In this document: positions 1 to 8,603 of the stretch, piece after piece
Layout of the letters: the number at the start of each line of letters is the position of its first letter
How positions within the stretch are numbered: position 1 is the stretch's first letter
Assembly (NCBI RefSeq): GCF_003609975.1
Contig: NZ_AP018400.1
Span: 1,438,501-1,502,500, forward strand
Direction of reading: 5' to 3'
Length of the DNA: 64,000 bases
Origin: Streptococcus ruminantium
GTDB taxonomy: Bacteria; Bacillota; Bacilli; Lactobacillales; Streptococcaceae
Notes under the pieces: model-generated
Database searches by the model: none
The model's input: the letters and a program-made list of their open reading frames with translations, nothing else
Told to the model about the DNA's origin: nothing
Made by a program: the position numbers and the translations under genes

Positions 1-301
1 AGTTAAAGGTCGGCAAATACTCTTGTGGAATATAATCCGAATGCTTAATCAACAATAATTTCTCATGATTGATATTGAGCCATTCTGGTACATGACCTTC
101 GGTAATCAATACAACCTTATTTACCCAAGGAGCATGTTTCTCAACTGCTCGAAACCAGTACTTAAAAATTTCCCAATCTCTATAACGAGCTACACTATTT
201 AGCCCTTTATCTTCTTCAGACATATAATGTTGCTTTTGTTTTTGCCACTTAGGATCTGATCCATCCACCCAAGTAACAACAAAATCGATCTTTTCCGTCA
301 T
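1..301 (-). CDS. Stealth-family capsule polysaccharide phosphotransferase (partial)
   Basis: The 3' part lies outside the window; about 100 N-terminal residues are visible. Residues 4-15 ([12 protein letters not shown]) are the conserved region 1 signature of Stealth proteins. A second block ([20 protein letters not shown], then WLN) matches conserved region 2. Stealth enzymes transfer hexose-1-phosphate from nucleotide sugars, making phosphodiester links; WefC of S. oralis receptor polysaccharides is a characterised example. The ATG at 301 has an AGGTG ribosome binding site 11 bp after the epimerase stop, so it sits in the capsule operon. The polysaccharide therefore probably contains a phosphodiester-linked sugar (inference). 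The donor sugar cannot be read from this fragment. Confidence 0.85.
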   Translation of the reverse strand, partial: MTEKIDFVVTWVDGSDPKWQKQKQHYMSEEDKGLNSVARYRDWEIFKYWFRAVEKHAPWVNKVVLITEGHVPEWLNINHEKLLLIKHSDYIPQEYLPTFN

Positions 302-312
302 TTTTCACCTAA

Positions 313-1410
313 TTAAAGATAGTTCACCAATACATCCACAATCTGCTGACTTGCGGTTCCATCTCCATATGGATTACTTGCTTGGCTCATTTTAGCATAC
401 GCCATCTCATCCCCCAATAAAACAGAAAACTCATGATAGATTGTCTCCTCCTCAGTACCAACCAATTTTAGAGTCCCTGCTGCAACACCTTCTGGTCTTT
501 CAGTTGTATCTCGCATGACAAGAACTGGTTTCCCTAATGAAGGAGCCTCTTCCTGAATACCTCCTGAATCAGTTAAGATAAGATAACTCTTCTTCAAAAA
601 ATTGTGGAAGTCAATGACCTCTAGAGGTTCAATGAGTTTTATCCGTGTTTCATCACCAAAGATTCTATTAGCAATTTCTCGAACTACTGGATTTTTATGG
701 ATAGGATAAATAACTTTAACATCAGCATTTTCTTCAAGAACTCTCTTAACTGCTTTAAACATATTTTCCATCGGTATTCCTATATTTTCCCTCCGATGGG
801 CTGTTAACATAATCAACCTTGAATCTCCTACCCAATCAAAAAGGGTATGATGATATCCTTTCGAGACAGTTGTTTTTAAGGCATCGATAGCTGTATTTCC
901 AGTAACAAATATCTTATCTGAACTGCGTCCTTCTTGCAATAAATTTTCTTTTGCTTGCTCTGTTGGCGCAAAATTAAAATCAGATATAATAGAGACTGCT
1001 TGGCGATTATATTCTTCAGGGAATGGACTTTCCAAATCATAAGTTCGCAACCCTGCCTCTACATGCCCCACTTTAATCTTTGAATAAAAAGCTGCTAATG
1101 AAGTAGCAAATGTAGTACTAGTATCACCATGAACCAAAACAATATCAGGACTTTCCTTCTCTAGAACCGGCTTAATCCTATCCAAGATACTGGTCGTAAT
1201 ACTATATAATGTCTGTCCTTCTTTCATAATATCTAAGTCGTAGTCTGGAGTTACTTTAAATACATCCAAGACCTGTTGCAACATCTCACGGTGCTGCCCT
1301 GTTACACAGACGATTGTTTCAAACTGTGTATGTTGTTTCAAAACATTAACTAAGGGGCACATTTTTATCGCCTCTGGTCTAGTTCCAAAAACTAGCATTA
1401 CTTTTTTCAT
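313..1410 (-). CDS. mnaA: UDP-N-acetylglucosamine 2-epimerase, non-hydrolysing
   Basis: 365 aa, normal for the WecB/MnaA family. It interconverts UDP-GlcNAc and UDP-ManNAc in the cytosol. Visible family motifs are GTRPEAIKM near the N-terminus, HVEAGLRTYD around residue 118, LTAHRREN around 204, and DSGGIQEEAPSLGKP with the following TTERPE loop near 282-305. It lies between the acyltransferase and Stealth genes, in the serotype-specific part of the capsule operon. That position suggests UDP-ManNAc is a capsule precursor here. A second housekeeping copy elsewhere in the genome is possible. Confidence 0.92.
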   Translation of the reverse strand: MKKVMLVFGTRPEAIKMCPLVNVLKQHTQFETIVCVTGQHREMLQQVLDVFKVTPDYDLDIMKEGQTLYSITTSILDRIKPVLEKESPDIVLVHGDTSTTFATSLAAFYSKIKVGHVEAGLRTYDLESPFPEEYNRQAVSIISDFNFAPTEQAKENLLQEGRSSDKIFVTGNTAIDALKTTVSKGYHHTLFDWVGDSRLIMLTAHRRENIGIPMENMFKAVKRVLEENADVKVIYPIHKNPVVREIANRIFGDETRIKLIEPLEVIDFHNFLKKSYLILTDSGGIQEEAPSLGKPVLVMRDTTERPEGVAAGTLKLVGTEEETIYHEFSVLLGDEMAYAKMSQASNPYGDGTASQQIVDVLVNYL

Positions 1411-1541
1411 AGTAGCTCCTTTTGACTCTGATATTTAGAATATTAGAGAAGTGCATCTATCCGATTTCTTCGTATATAAAAATTTGAAATTTGTTTCAAT
1501 AGTTAGAAAATTTACAAAAATATAAAAGCTGAAATCGTATC
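1411..1541 (-). other. capsule intergenic gap
   Basis: This 131-bp AT-rich gap separates the acyltransferase stop from the epimerase start. I see no gene and no convincing terminator. The epimerase has an AGGAG ribosome binding site just before its ATG. Confidence 0.5.
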
Positions 1542-2540
1542 CTATGATACCCATCTCCAATTAAAAAACTTGAACAAAAGCCGATATAACCATTCTAATA
1601 CTACTGCCGTCATATATGAGATGAATACCAGCAATAGAAAAATTATTATTGCGTTTTCGGTAAAATAAATTATATGGGGAATCAGTTTATAACAATAGAA
1701 ACTATGTGTCAACCACATAAAGAGACTACGATTCCCTAATTTCACCAATAATCCTTCTAACCAATTGACATTGATTATCTTATATATATATATATATATA
1801 TGCTTCAAGTATAAAATATATACAGGACAAGCTATATTCATAAAACTAGGTACACGTGCTCCGATTATGACTAGCAGTAAAAAAATGGTACACAAAAGCA
1901 TTATTCCTAGTGGATTATCAAACTTTTTAAGGTAATTCTCTAGATTCTTTGAGATAATTGGCTCAATCCTAACAGTAATAAACCCCAATCCAAAAGCAAT
2001 AGTAGGAGTAAAGTTTGGAATGAAATATAGGATTTCTGCTGGTAAGACTCTATATAAGATAAAATGAGCTACTGTAATGGATAAAGTTAATATTAGAATA
2101 CTCTTGCTTGACAATCTATAAAAGTAAGGGACCACCAGCAGAAGGAGAGTATAGAGGGTCGCAAACCACCATTCACCATTGTATGTAGTTTTTAAAGCAA
2201 ATAGATTGAAAATGAAATTCAAAGGAGTAATTTCTATGTTTCCGGCTAATAAGCATAACGGAACAAAGACTAGGAAGACCAACCAATAATGCAGAAAAAA
2301 TTTTTTTATTCTATTTCCAAAATCAGCATGAGTTCTCTTGTTTATCTTAGCCAAACCATAACCGCTTATGAACAAGAAAATTGGGACGCAAAGATTACCA
2401 AATTTTGCTATGATAACTGTCAAATCTGAAAAAACCATATCATTAGGTATACGTTCTTTAAACGCAAATAAATGATGAAACAGCATCAATAAAATTGCTA
2501 TCCCTTTCAACACTTGGCTTTCTTTTTGCGTTAAAATCAT
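1542..2540 (-). CDS. capsule acyltransferase (acyltransferase-3 family) with internal (TA)10 tract
   Basis: An integral membrane acyltransferase of the Acyl_transf_3 / OafA type, probably O-acetylating the capsule. The N-terminal block LKGIAILLMLFHHLFAF carries the family histidine and is followed by about ten hydrophobic segments. Start: the ATG at 2540 (MILTQ) has GGGAGAAGG immediately upstream and is preferred to the upstream in-frame ATG at 2555, giving 332 aa. A run of ten TA units at 1781-1801 encodes the HIYIYIYK stretch near residue 250. Losing or gaining one unit gives a TAA stop within a few codons. In pneumococcal serotypes 15B/15C, TA-tract length in the acetyltransferase gene wciZ switches O-acetylation. 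This gene is in the ON frame as sequenced. Confidence 0.85.
   Translation of the reverse strand: MILTQKESQVLKGIAILLMLFHHLFAFKERIPNDMVFSDLTVIIAKFGNLCVPIFLFISGYGLAKINKRTHADFGNRIKKFFLHYWLVFLVFVPLCLLAGNIEITPLNFIFNLFALKTTYNGEWWFATLYTLLLLVVPYFYRLSSKSILILTLSITVAHFILYRVLPAEILYFIPNFTPTIAFGLGFITVRIEPIISKNLENYLKKFDNPLGIMLLCTIFLLLVIIGARVPSFMNIACPVYILYLKHIYIYIYKIINVNWLEGLLVKLGNRSLFMWLTHSFYCYKLIPHIIYFTENAIIIFLLLVFISYMTAVVLEWLYRLLFKFFNWRWVS
1781..1801. repeat. (TA)10 tract inside the acyltransferase gene
   Basis: An uninterrupted dinucleotide run in coding sequence. Reading through the junction on the coding strand, ten units keep the frame, nine give TAA at once, and eleven give one arginine codon followed by TAA. 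Only 7, 10 or 13 units would be in frame. This is the structure of a slipped-strand contingency locus. Confidence 0.95.
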
Positions 2541-2578
2541 TCCTTCTCCCATCAATTTTTCTAAATACTTACTGAAAA

Positions 2579-3220
2579 CTATCCTAAATCCGTCCCACCT
2601 TTATTCAGCCAGTTTACTACATTGAAATAACGATGGTAAATCTTTAAATCAATACCTACATGACCTTCTTTTTCCTTTGACTTAAAATGTACCAAAGAGG
2701 GTAAATCTTCATAATTCTTTGAAGAGAAAATAACCTTACTCTTATATGGCAGTTTTTCAAACTCTTTCATCAGATCATAATTGCATTGATCATTATCATT
2801 AAATTTAAAATATAGATTATCCCAATGGATACGTGCTAAGCGGCGTTGCCACTTTTCAGCAGCTTCTTCTTCACTCTTATAATGTAAAAAGTGTAACTCA
2901 ATATCATCTAAAAGAGCCAGCGGATAAGCTTGATTAAAATCCGAAATATACTTAGATTGTTTCACAAACCTTAAACTTGCTCCCCCAAATCTCAAATAAT
3001 GTTCCAAATTTTTAAGTAATTTAATGTAATCAGGTGAGAAAATAAACATTCCTACAAATGGTGTCTGATAAGGAAGTCCCAACTCTTGGTAGACCTTTCC
3101 AGCCCAACAGTTATCACAGATGATGGTAAACTTTTTGTTCCTTAAGCGTTTCCGTGGGATAAAATTGATAATAGGATAAATAATCGGTTTTAGTTTATTC
3201 TTTATTTTCTCTATATTCAT
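2579..3220 (-). CDS. DUF1919 family capsule protein
   Basis: 213 aa from the ATG at 3220 (MNIEKIKNK), which has AAAGG upstream inside the end of the preceding glycosyltransferase gene. A longer frame starting at 3256 would overlap that gene by 35 bp and is less likely. The motif FTIICDNCWAGKVYQELGL near residue 30, and the later FVGMFIFSPDYIKLL, mark DUF1919. This family of unproven biochemistry is common in Gram-positive exopolysaccharide loci and is presumed to be a sugar or phosphate transferase. No signal peptide or membrane segment is evident, so it should act on the cytoplasmic side. It is translationally linked to the upstream glycosyltransferase. Confidence 0.8.
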   Translation of the reverse strand: MNIEKIKNKLKPIIYPIINFIPRKRLRNKKFTIICDNCWAGKVYQELGLPYQTPFVGMFIFSPDYIKLLKNLEHYLRFGGASLRFVKQSKYISDFNQAYPLALLDDIELHFLHYKSEEEAAEKWQRRLARIHWDNLYFKFNDNDQCNYDLMKEFEKLPYKSKVIFSSKNYEDLPSLVHFKSKEKEGHVGIDLKIYHRYFNVVNWLNKGGTDLG

Positions 3221-3221
3221 A

Positions 3222-4370
3222 TTATAAACCTTTGTAAATTTTTGAAAAATTAGCAATGTAACTTTCCAATGAAAAAAGTTTTTTCTGGCGATCTATAGAA
3301 CTTTTTCCAAAAGTTGCTCGCTGCACATCATCTATTAACATGGCTTCAATGATCTTTGACAACTCCTTCGGATGATTAGGCTGAGCTAAGAGTCCATTTT
3401 CATCTTCTTTTACCATTTCACAGACACCACCATGTCGATAACCTACAACTGGCTTACCGCAAGCCATAGCTTCAAGAACTACAGTAGGAAGAGGGTCCGG
3501 ATTGGTACTTGGTAGGACAAAAATATCAAACATATTATAAAGTTCCGTTGTATTGACATAATAATCAATTCGTTTTATCTGAGAGGCAACGGATAAGCTT
3601 GAGATTTTATCTTCTAGCTCTTTTACCCGCCATTCCTCTCCATCAAAGGCACTACCGGCTATAAAAGCAATAGCTTTTGGATTCTGTTCCAAAATTGGAA
3701 CAACTGCTTCCAAAAAATCCCCTTGCCCTTTCCAAGCATTGATACGACCAACCATTCCAATAACAAGTGCAGAGGTGCTGATACCAAATTTCTGACGAAC
3801 CGACTGATCATTCATTGGATGATACACATTATTATCCACACCATTATAGACAACACTGACTTGCTCATCGCTTATAAAACGAGAATTTTTTATATGACTA
3901 GCCACAGCTTCTGATACTGTTATAATTTTGTCTGCATAGCGCCCCATCAAAAAATTGATAAAGTCAGAGATTACTTTTGGCTTTACAATAATCTCATGAA
4001 CATGCCACAACAGAGGTAATTTCAATCTTCTTTTTAAGTAGATCCCTTCTAAAACGGCAGTGGTATTATTGTGAACTAGATCAATATGATTTGCTTTAGC
4101 ATATTGTGCAATTTGTTTAGAATAACGACTATACGATGTAAAATACTCCAAGATTCCTTTTGGATTAAAGTACTTACGACGCAAAATAGGATAGTCCATG
4201 ACTTCAACTTTTGCGCCTACATCCTGAAGTGCCGAAACCAATACCCCATCATTCGGTAAAATGACGTGTGCCTCAAATTCCTGCTTATCCAATCCCTTTA
4301 TCAGCTCCAAAAGAACCTTGTCTGCACCATAAAGCTCAGCTCCTGCATGGAGATATAAAATTCTCTTCAT
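3222..4370 (-). CDS. capsule glycosyltransferase, GT4 family
   Basis: 382 aa, GT-B fold, GT4 type. The N-terminal MKRILYLHAGAELYGADKVL matches the donor-side glycine-rich start of the family. The C-terminal VVLEAMACGKPVVGYRHGGV contains the EX7E nucleotide-sugar signature (E in LEAMA). It adds one sugar to the lipid-linked repeat unit in the cytosol; the sugar cannot be named from sequence. Its ATG overlaps the wchF stop (4367-4370) and its stop abuts the DUF1919 start, so the three genes are tightly coupled. Confidence 0.88.
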   Translation of the reverse strand: MKRILYLHAGAELYGADKVLLELIKGLDKQEFEAHVILPNDGVLVSALQDVGAKVEVMDYPILRRKYFNPKGILEYFTSYSRYSKQIAQYAKANHIDLVHNNTTAVLEGIYLKRRLKLPLLWHVHEIIVKPKVISDFINFLMGRYADKIITVSEAVASHIKNSRFISDEQVSVVYNGVDNNVYHPMNDQSVRQKFGISTSALVIGMVGRINAWKGQGDFLEAVVPILEQNPKAIAFIAGSAFDGEEWRVKELEDKISSLSVASQIKRIDYYVNTTELYNMFDIFVLPSTNPDPLPTVVLEAMACGKPVVGYRHGGVCEMVKEDENGLLAQPNHPKELSKIIEAMLIDDVQRATFGKSSIDRQKKLFSLESYIANFSKIYKGL

Positions 4371-5542
4371 CTCTGTCCTTTAAACAATGTTTCGTATTCG
4401 TCAACAATGAATTTCCAAGAAAATCTATTCACAACCTCTTGTGTTGACTTTATATCGTATTCTATAACTTTTTCTTCAGTCAAAAGCTCAGCTTCTGCAA
4501 TCACCTGATTAAGATCTTCCTTGTTCCAATAAATCGCACCATCTTCTCCAACTTCACGATTAAAACCTACATCCAGAAGGAGATTTAATTTCGTTGAAGC
4601 CAATGCCTCCAGAAGTGAAGGATTGGTCCCTCCTACTTCATGTCCATGAAGATATGCAAAAGCATTTTCTCGAATATATTTTAGAAGTTCTTGATTATAG
4701 ACTGTGCCTACAAACTTAATTCTTGGATCCTGATCAAACCCCGTTTCCTTCCTCAACTTATTGTAGAAGGCGTTTTGTTCAACATTGGTAATCAATACAA
4801 AATCTTTTTTTGAGTTTGATTTCATAAACTCACGAATCATGGTCTCATAGTTATTCTCTGGAACAAATCGACCAACAACTAAATAATATCCATTTTCCTT
4901 GATATTATTTGCGTGAAACCAATCGTTTATCTCTTTATCAGTAGGTGTAAATTGCGAGCGTGACAAATCTGTACCATATGCGATATAAGTTGTTTTCGGT
5001 AAATATTTCTTATAATCTTCCTGAATATATCTTTCAATATTCTTGCTATCACATACTAACAAATCGGCATGTTTTACCATTAAACGTTCAGATAACTTCC
5101 AATAGCGACGAACTGGATAGCTCCACTTTTCTCTTAACCACTCATGACCATCTGGATTGACAAATAGCTTCCCACCTATTTTCTCAATTTCCTTTTTAAA
5201 ATACTGAATAAATGGTCCTATCCTACATGCCAATACGTAAAAAATAGGAGCAACATCATTTTTTTGTTTAGCCAGTAGAACTGCTTTTCGCAAAGCAGCT
5301 ATGTCATAATAAATAGCACGAGCTGGTCCAATTTTGGGAACATATACATTAAAACAAGTTGCTCCATTATGCTCAAAGTAATCTTCTTCTATCCCAGACT
5401 TTTCTGAATTTTCTCGCATACACGCCACATAGTATTTTATGTCGCTAGATTGTTGATATTCTGTTAATTTTTCGACAAAGGTCTCAAAGCCTCCATATTT
5501 AGCTGGAATTCCTTTGGAACCAATGATATAAACTGACCTCAT
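4367..5542 (-). CDS. wchF: rhamnosyltransferase WchF-like
   Basis: 391 aa. The N-terminus MRSVYIIGSKGIPAKYGGFE is typical of WchF/Cps2T, the beta-1,4-rhamnosyltransferase that adds L-rhamnose to the lipid-linked glucose made by WchA. It has a DUF1972-type N-terminal domain followed by a GT4 domain, with HGHEVGGTNPSLLEALAS near residue 300 forming the nucleotide-sugar site. Being directly after wchA, it predicts a Glc-Rha reducing end for the polysaccharide. The dTDP-rhamnose genes would be expected farther along the operon, outside this window. Confidence 0.85.
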   Translation of the reverse strand: MRSVYIIGSKGIPAKYGGFETFVEKLTEYQQSSDIKYYVACMRENSEKSGIEEDYFEHNGATCFNVYVPKIGPARAIYYDIAALRKAVLLAKQKNDVAPIFYVLACRIGPFIQYFKKEIEKIGGKLFVNPDGHEWLREKWSYPVRRYWKLSERLMVKHADLLVCDSKNIERYIQEDYKKYLPKTTYIAYGTDLSRSQFTPTDKEINDWFHANNIKENGYYLVVGRFVPENNYETMIREFMKSNSKKDFVLITNVEQNAFYNKLRKETGFDQDPRIKFVGTVYNQELLKYIRENAFAYLHGHEVGGTNPSLLEALASTKLNLLLDVGFNREVGEDGAIYWNKEDLNQVIAEAELLTEEKVIEYDIKSTQEVVNRFSWKFIVDEYETLFKGQR

Positions 5543-5582
5543 AGTACCTTTCTCTAAAAATATCTAGTCTGAATAGACCGAA

Positions 5583-6959
5583 TCACTTACTTCCTTCTCT
5601 CATCACAACAACCTTCACGGTCTTCAATAAAATTTTTATATCCAACCAGATGGTCCAATTGTCAATATAGCCTACATCTAATTTTACAATTTCGTCAAAA
5701 TCAGTGATATTACTTCGTCCACTTACTTGCCAAAGACCGGTGATTCCTGGCTTAAAGCTCAAGCGACGCTTTTGACTTGGAGTATAGCGTTCAAACTCAT
5801 CCACTGTTGGAGGGCGAGTCCCTACTAGGCTCATATCACCAATTAGGACATTATAGAACTGTGGCAACTCGTCAATACTTGTTTTTCGGATAAAGTGTCC
5901 AATAGGAGTAATCCTAGGATCATTATCCATCTTAAACATTCCTCCTTGCATCTGGTTCTGAGCTAACAACTCTTTCTTGCGTTCCTCAGCATCCATGTAC
6001 ATTGAACGAAATTTATAAAACTTAAAAATCCTACCATTTTTCCCGACACGTTTTTGGACAAAGATAGCTGGACCTCCGTCTTTGCGAATCAATGGAACCA
6101 ATAGAATAGAAACTAGACCACAAATAACCAAGCCAATAAGGGCACCAACAATATCCAAAAAACGTTTAAAAAATATATGACTGGGCTTATGAAAGCTGGA
6201 AGAAAAGGTAACGATACTGTGATTGCCAATCTGCTGAATTTTTTTATTTTTTAAAGCTTGAAAATCAAAGGTATTGATATCAATACTCACATCAATGCCT
6301 AGTATTTCAAATTCTGAAACGAAGTTTTTCAAATCATAAGAGTCACTTGGAAGACTAATAAAAACGTGATCTACTACCTCACGAGTAGCAAACTCTACAG
6401 CCTCACCATAAGAAACCCTTGGAATATTAAGTGCTATATCACCAGCAGCTTCCCCCATGATAACGATACCTGCCAACTGTTTAGCTGGTAAAGCCTCAGA
6501 TTCAAGCAAACCTCTCATCCGGTCCAAATACTCACCGGTCGTCACTAGCAATGTCTTTCTTTGCTGTTCCACTGTAGTAAGAAAAATATGTCTATAACGC
6601 CTTACTAAGCAGTTCAAGATATAGATAAAACTAAAGTTAAGAGTCGAAAAATAAACAACCCCTCTTCTTGAAATTTTAAAACCATCTTCTAGCATAAAAG
6701 ATGTAAAAGTCAGCAATAATGCAAATAACAGACTATAGACTAAAGTTTTTTCAAGCTCAATTAAGTAGCCCCTACTTTCAATATCTATCGAAATTCCAGA
6801 AATATAAAAGACAATAAAATGTAATAATAAAATTAACAAAATGCCTGTACGACTAAGGTCAGAATCTGGAAATCGACTAGTTAGAAAAACAGATAGAACA
6901 ACTGCTACTAGTTCGATAAACGCCAAGCGTAGCTGACGATATTTTTTTATATTATTCAT
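5583..6959 (-). CDS. wchA: undecaprenyl-phosphate glucose-1-phosphate transferase
   Basis: 458 aa, full-length polyprenyl-phosphate hexose-1-P transferase (CpsE/WchA), which starts each capsule repeat unit at the membrane. Four N-terminal hydrophobic segments (about 10-115) precede a CoA-binding-like region. The catalytic C-terminal domain begins at about residue 260 with a membrane hairpin and holds KFYKFRSMYMDAEERK, DELPQFYNVLIGDMSLVGTRP and FKPGITGLWQVSGRS. Its ribosome binding site (AAGGAAAGG) directly abuts a (TA)10 tract. A 168-bp gap separates it from wzh, unlike the tight spacing of most genes in the locus. Confidence 0.93.
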   Translation of the reverse strand: MNNIKKYRQLRLAFIELVAVVLSVFLTSRFPDSDLSRTGILLILLLHFIVFYISGISIDIESRGYLIELEKTLVYSLLFALLLTFTSFMLEDGFKISRRGVVYFSTLNFSFIYILNCLVRRYRHIFLTTVEQQRKTLLVTTGEYLDRMRGLLESEALPAKQLAGIVIMGEAAGDIALNIPRVSYGEAVEFATREVVDHVFISLPSDSYDLKNFVSEFEILGIDVSIDINTFDFQALKNKKIQQIGNHSIVTFSSSFHKPSHIFFKRFLDIVGALIGLVICGLVSILLVPLIRKDGGPAIFVQKRVGKNGRIFKFYKFRSMYMDAEERKKELLAQNQMQGGMFKMDNDPRITPIGHFIRKTSIDELPQFYNVLIGDMSLVGTRPPTVDEFERYTPSQKRRLSFKPGITGLWQVSGRSNITDFDEIVKLDVGYIDNWTIWLDIKILLKTVKVVVMREGSK

Positions 6960-6969
6960 ATCCTTTCCT

Positions 6970-6990
6970 TATATATATATATATATATAT
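6970..6990. repeat. (TA)10 tract against the wchA ribosome binding site
   Basis: A pure dinucleotide run that ends 11 nt before the wchA ATG and touches its Shine-Dalgarno sequence. It has the same unit and copy number as the coding tract at 1781-1801. Length change could alter promoter spacing or an AU hairpin over the ribosome binding site (inference). Confidence 0.9.
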
Positions 6991-7126
6991 GCGAACGTAT
7001 ACTCATAAAATATCGAAATCGATATTCTCTGACACTTATTATCTCCTAGAGTAACACTCCACTAAGCCATCTTGAGTTCACATCCACAGTACAGAATCAA
7101 ACTTTACATCATCGCTATTAGAAATA

Positions 7127-7858
7127 TCACAGGACCTGATTTTTCAATAACAGTAGAGGATTTTTCTTAAATAACAATTTGGCTTTTTCTTCACCGAATT
7201 CCTCTCTGATTAATATATAGGCTTCCTTCATAAAGGGAGGTCTCGCTGTCAGATTATGCATATCACTTGCGACACAGTGTACCAAATCTTGCTCTAAAAA
7301 ATACCGAACACGCTTTTTAAATTCTTTTGCACGATCTCCAATTAGGCCTGGTTTCAAGACATGATTGCTATTAACCTGAGTATAACAGCCTTTGTCAATT
7401 AACTCTTCTACGCGTTCTGCCTGGAAGGCAAGAGCGTTATAGCGTTCGATATGAGCGATAAGCGGAGTCAGTCCAAGTAGTATCACTTCATTTACTGCTT
7501 CTTGGATTTCCTTCCATGGGGTATTCATACTAAACTCTAAAAGAATATACCTCGTCCCGTTGAGTGTCGGAACCTTTTTTTTCTCAAGTTTATCCAAAAT
7601 ATCTTTACTATAATAAAGTTCTCCTCCATAGCAAAGAACCATATCTGGATAAGCTACCTTTATAGCCTCTTTTACATGGATAAAATTTTCCATGATGATT
7701 TTCTCGGGAGTCTCGAACATCCCTTTTCGTCTGTGTGAGGTTGCAACGATGAGACGAACTCCCTGACGGTGTGCTTCCCCTATTAGATTGACACTTTCTT
7801 CAAGTGTTTTGGGGCCATCATCCACACCAAAAATAATATGCGAATGAACATCAATCAT
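7127..7858 (-). CDS. wzh: capsule regulatory protein-tyrosine phosphatase (CpsB/Wzh)
   Basis: 243 aa, PHP-fold, metal-dependent phosphatase that dephosphorylates the tyrosine-rich tail of Wze. The N-terminal IDVHSHIIFGVDDGPKT supplies the first metal ligands (HxH and D). Later histidines in LIAHIERYNAL and VASDMHNLTARPP complete the site. It lies after wze, whereas pneumococcus has it second in the operon. The ATG at 7858 has a weak AAGGT-type ribosome binding site. Confidence 0.93.
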   Translation of the reverse strand: MIDVHSHIIFGVDDGPKTLEESVNLIGEAHRQGVRLIVATSHRRKGMFETPEKIIMENFIHVKEAIKVAYPDMVLCYGGELYYSKDILDKLEKKKVPTLNGTRYILLEFSMNTPWKEIQEAVNEVILLGLTPLIAHIERYNALAFQAERVEELIDKGCYTQVNSNHVLKPGLIGDRAKEFKKRVRYFLEQDLVHCVASDMHNLTARPPFMKEAYILIREEFGEEKAKLLFKKNPLLLLKNQVL

Positions 7859-7898
7859 ACCTTACCACCTACTTATCCAACTCTAAAAATAGAGAAAA

Positions 7899-8594
7899 TC
7901 AGGCTTTCTTTCCATAATTCCCGTAGTTTCCATAATTTCCATAGTCACCATATTTTTCGGAAGCAACATCGTACTTATTCAAGATGACACCTAGGAAAGG
8001 AGTGCCTGTTTGTTCCAACTGTTCCCTAACTTTTTTCAAGGCTGAACGTTTGACCTGTCGCGCTTCTGCAACAAGGACCATCGCATCACATCTCTGTGCA
8101 ATGATGGCAGCGTCAATCACCATCCCTAGCGGCGGACAGTCAACAATCACGTAATCATAATAGCGACGAAGAGTTGCTAGTAAATTTTCAAAGTTCTTAC
8201 TTTGTAGCAAAGCAGTTGGATTAGGAGAAACTTTCCCAGACTCAATGACGGTCAAGTTTGGAATATTTGTATCGCATAGACCTTGCGATAAGTCTGTCGT
8301 CCCTGAAAGATAATCCGTCAAGCCAGTAATCTTTGTTAACGGCTTGAAAAAGCCGGACATCACAGAGTTTCTAATGTCACAGTCAACGAGTATCGTCTTA
8401 TAACCTGAACGAGCATAGGCTATCGCAAGGCTCGCCGCCGTTGTACTCTTTCCTTCATTCGATTGGACAGAGGTAATTCCAACCACTTTGATGTCTTCTC
8501 CACTTAGTTGGATATTGGTACGGATAGCATTGAAATATTCTTCCGTTTTGTGAACAAGTTCTTGCTTCGTACGTGCAATTTCTAGTGTTGCCAT
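7899..8594 (-). CDS. wze: capsule autophosphorylating tyrosine kinase (CpsD/Wze)
   Basis: 231 aa, a cytoplasmic BY-kinase that works with Wzd to control capsule chain length and attachment. It has a Walker A motif (SVQSNEGKSTTAASLA, about 43-58), Walker A' (TILVDCDIR) and Walker B (YVIVDCPPLG). The tail holds repeated YGN units (GDYGNYGNYGNYG), the phosphorylated tyrosine cluster. The gene starts 9 bp after the wzd stop with an AGGAGG ribosome binding site. Confidence 0.95.
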   Translation of the reverse strand: MATLEIARTKQELVHKTEEYFNAIRTNIQLSGEDIKVVGITSVQSNEGKSTTAASLAIAYARSGYKTILVDCDIRNSVMSGFFKPLTKITGLTDYLSGTTDLSQGLCDTNIPNLTVIESGKVSPNPTALLQSKNFENLLATLRRYYDYVIVDCPPLGMVIDAAIIAQRCDAMVLVAEARQVKRSALKKVREQLEQTGTPFLGVILNKYDVASEKYGDYGNYGNYGNYGKKA

Positions 8595-8603
8595 ATTTTC
8601 CTC

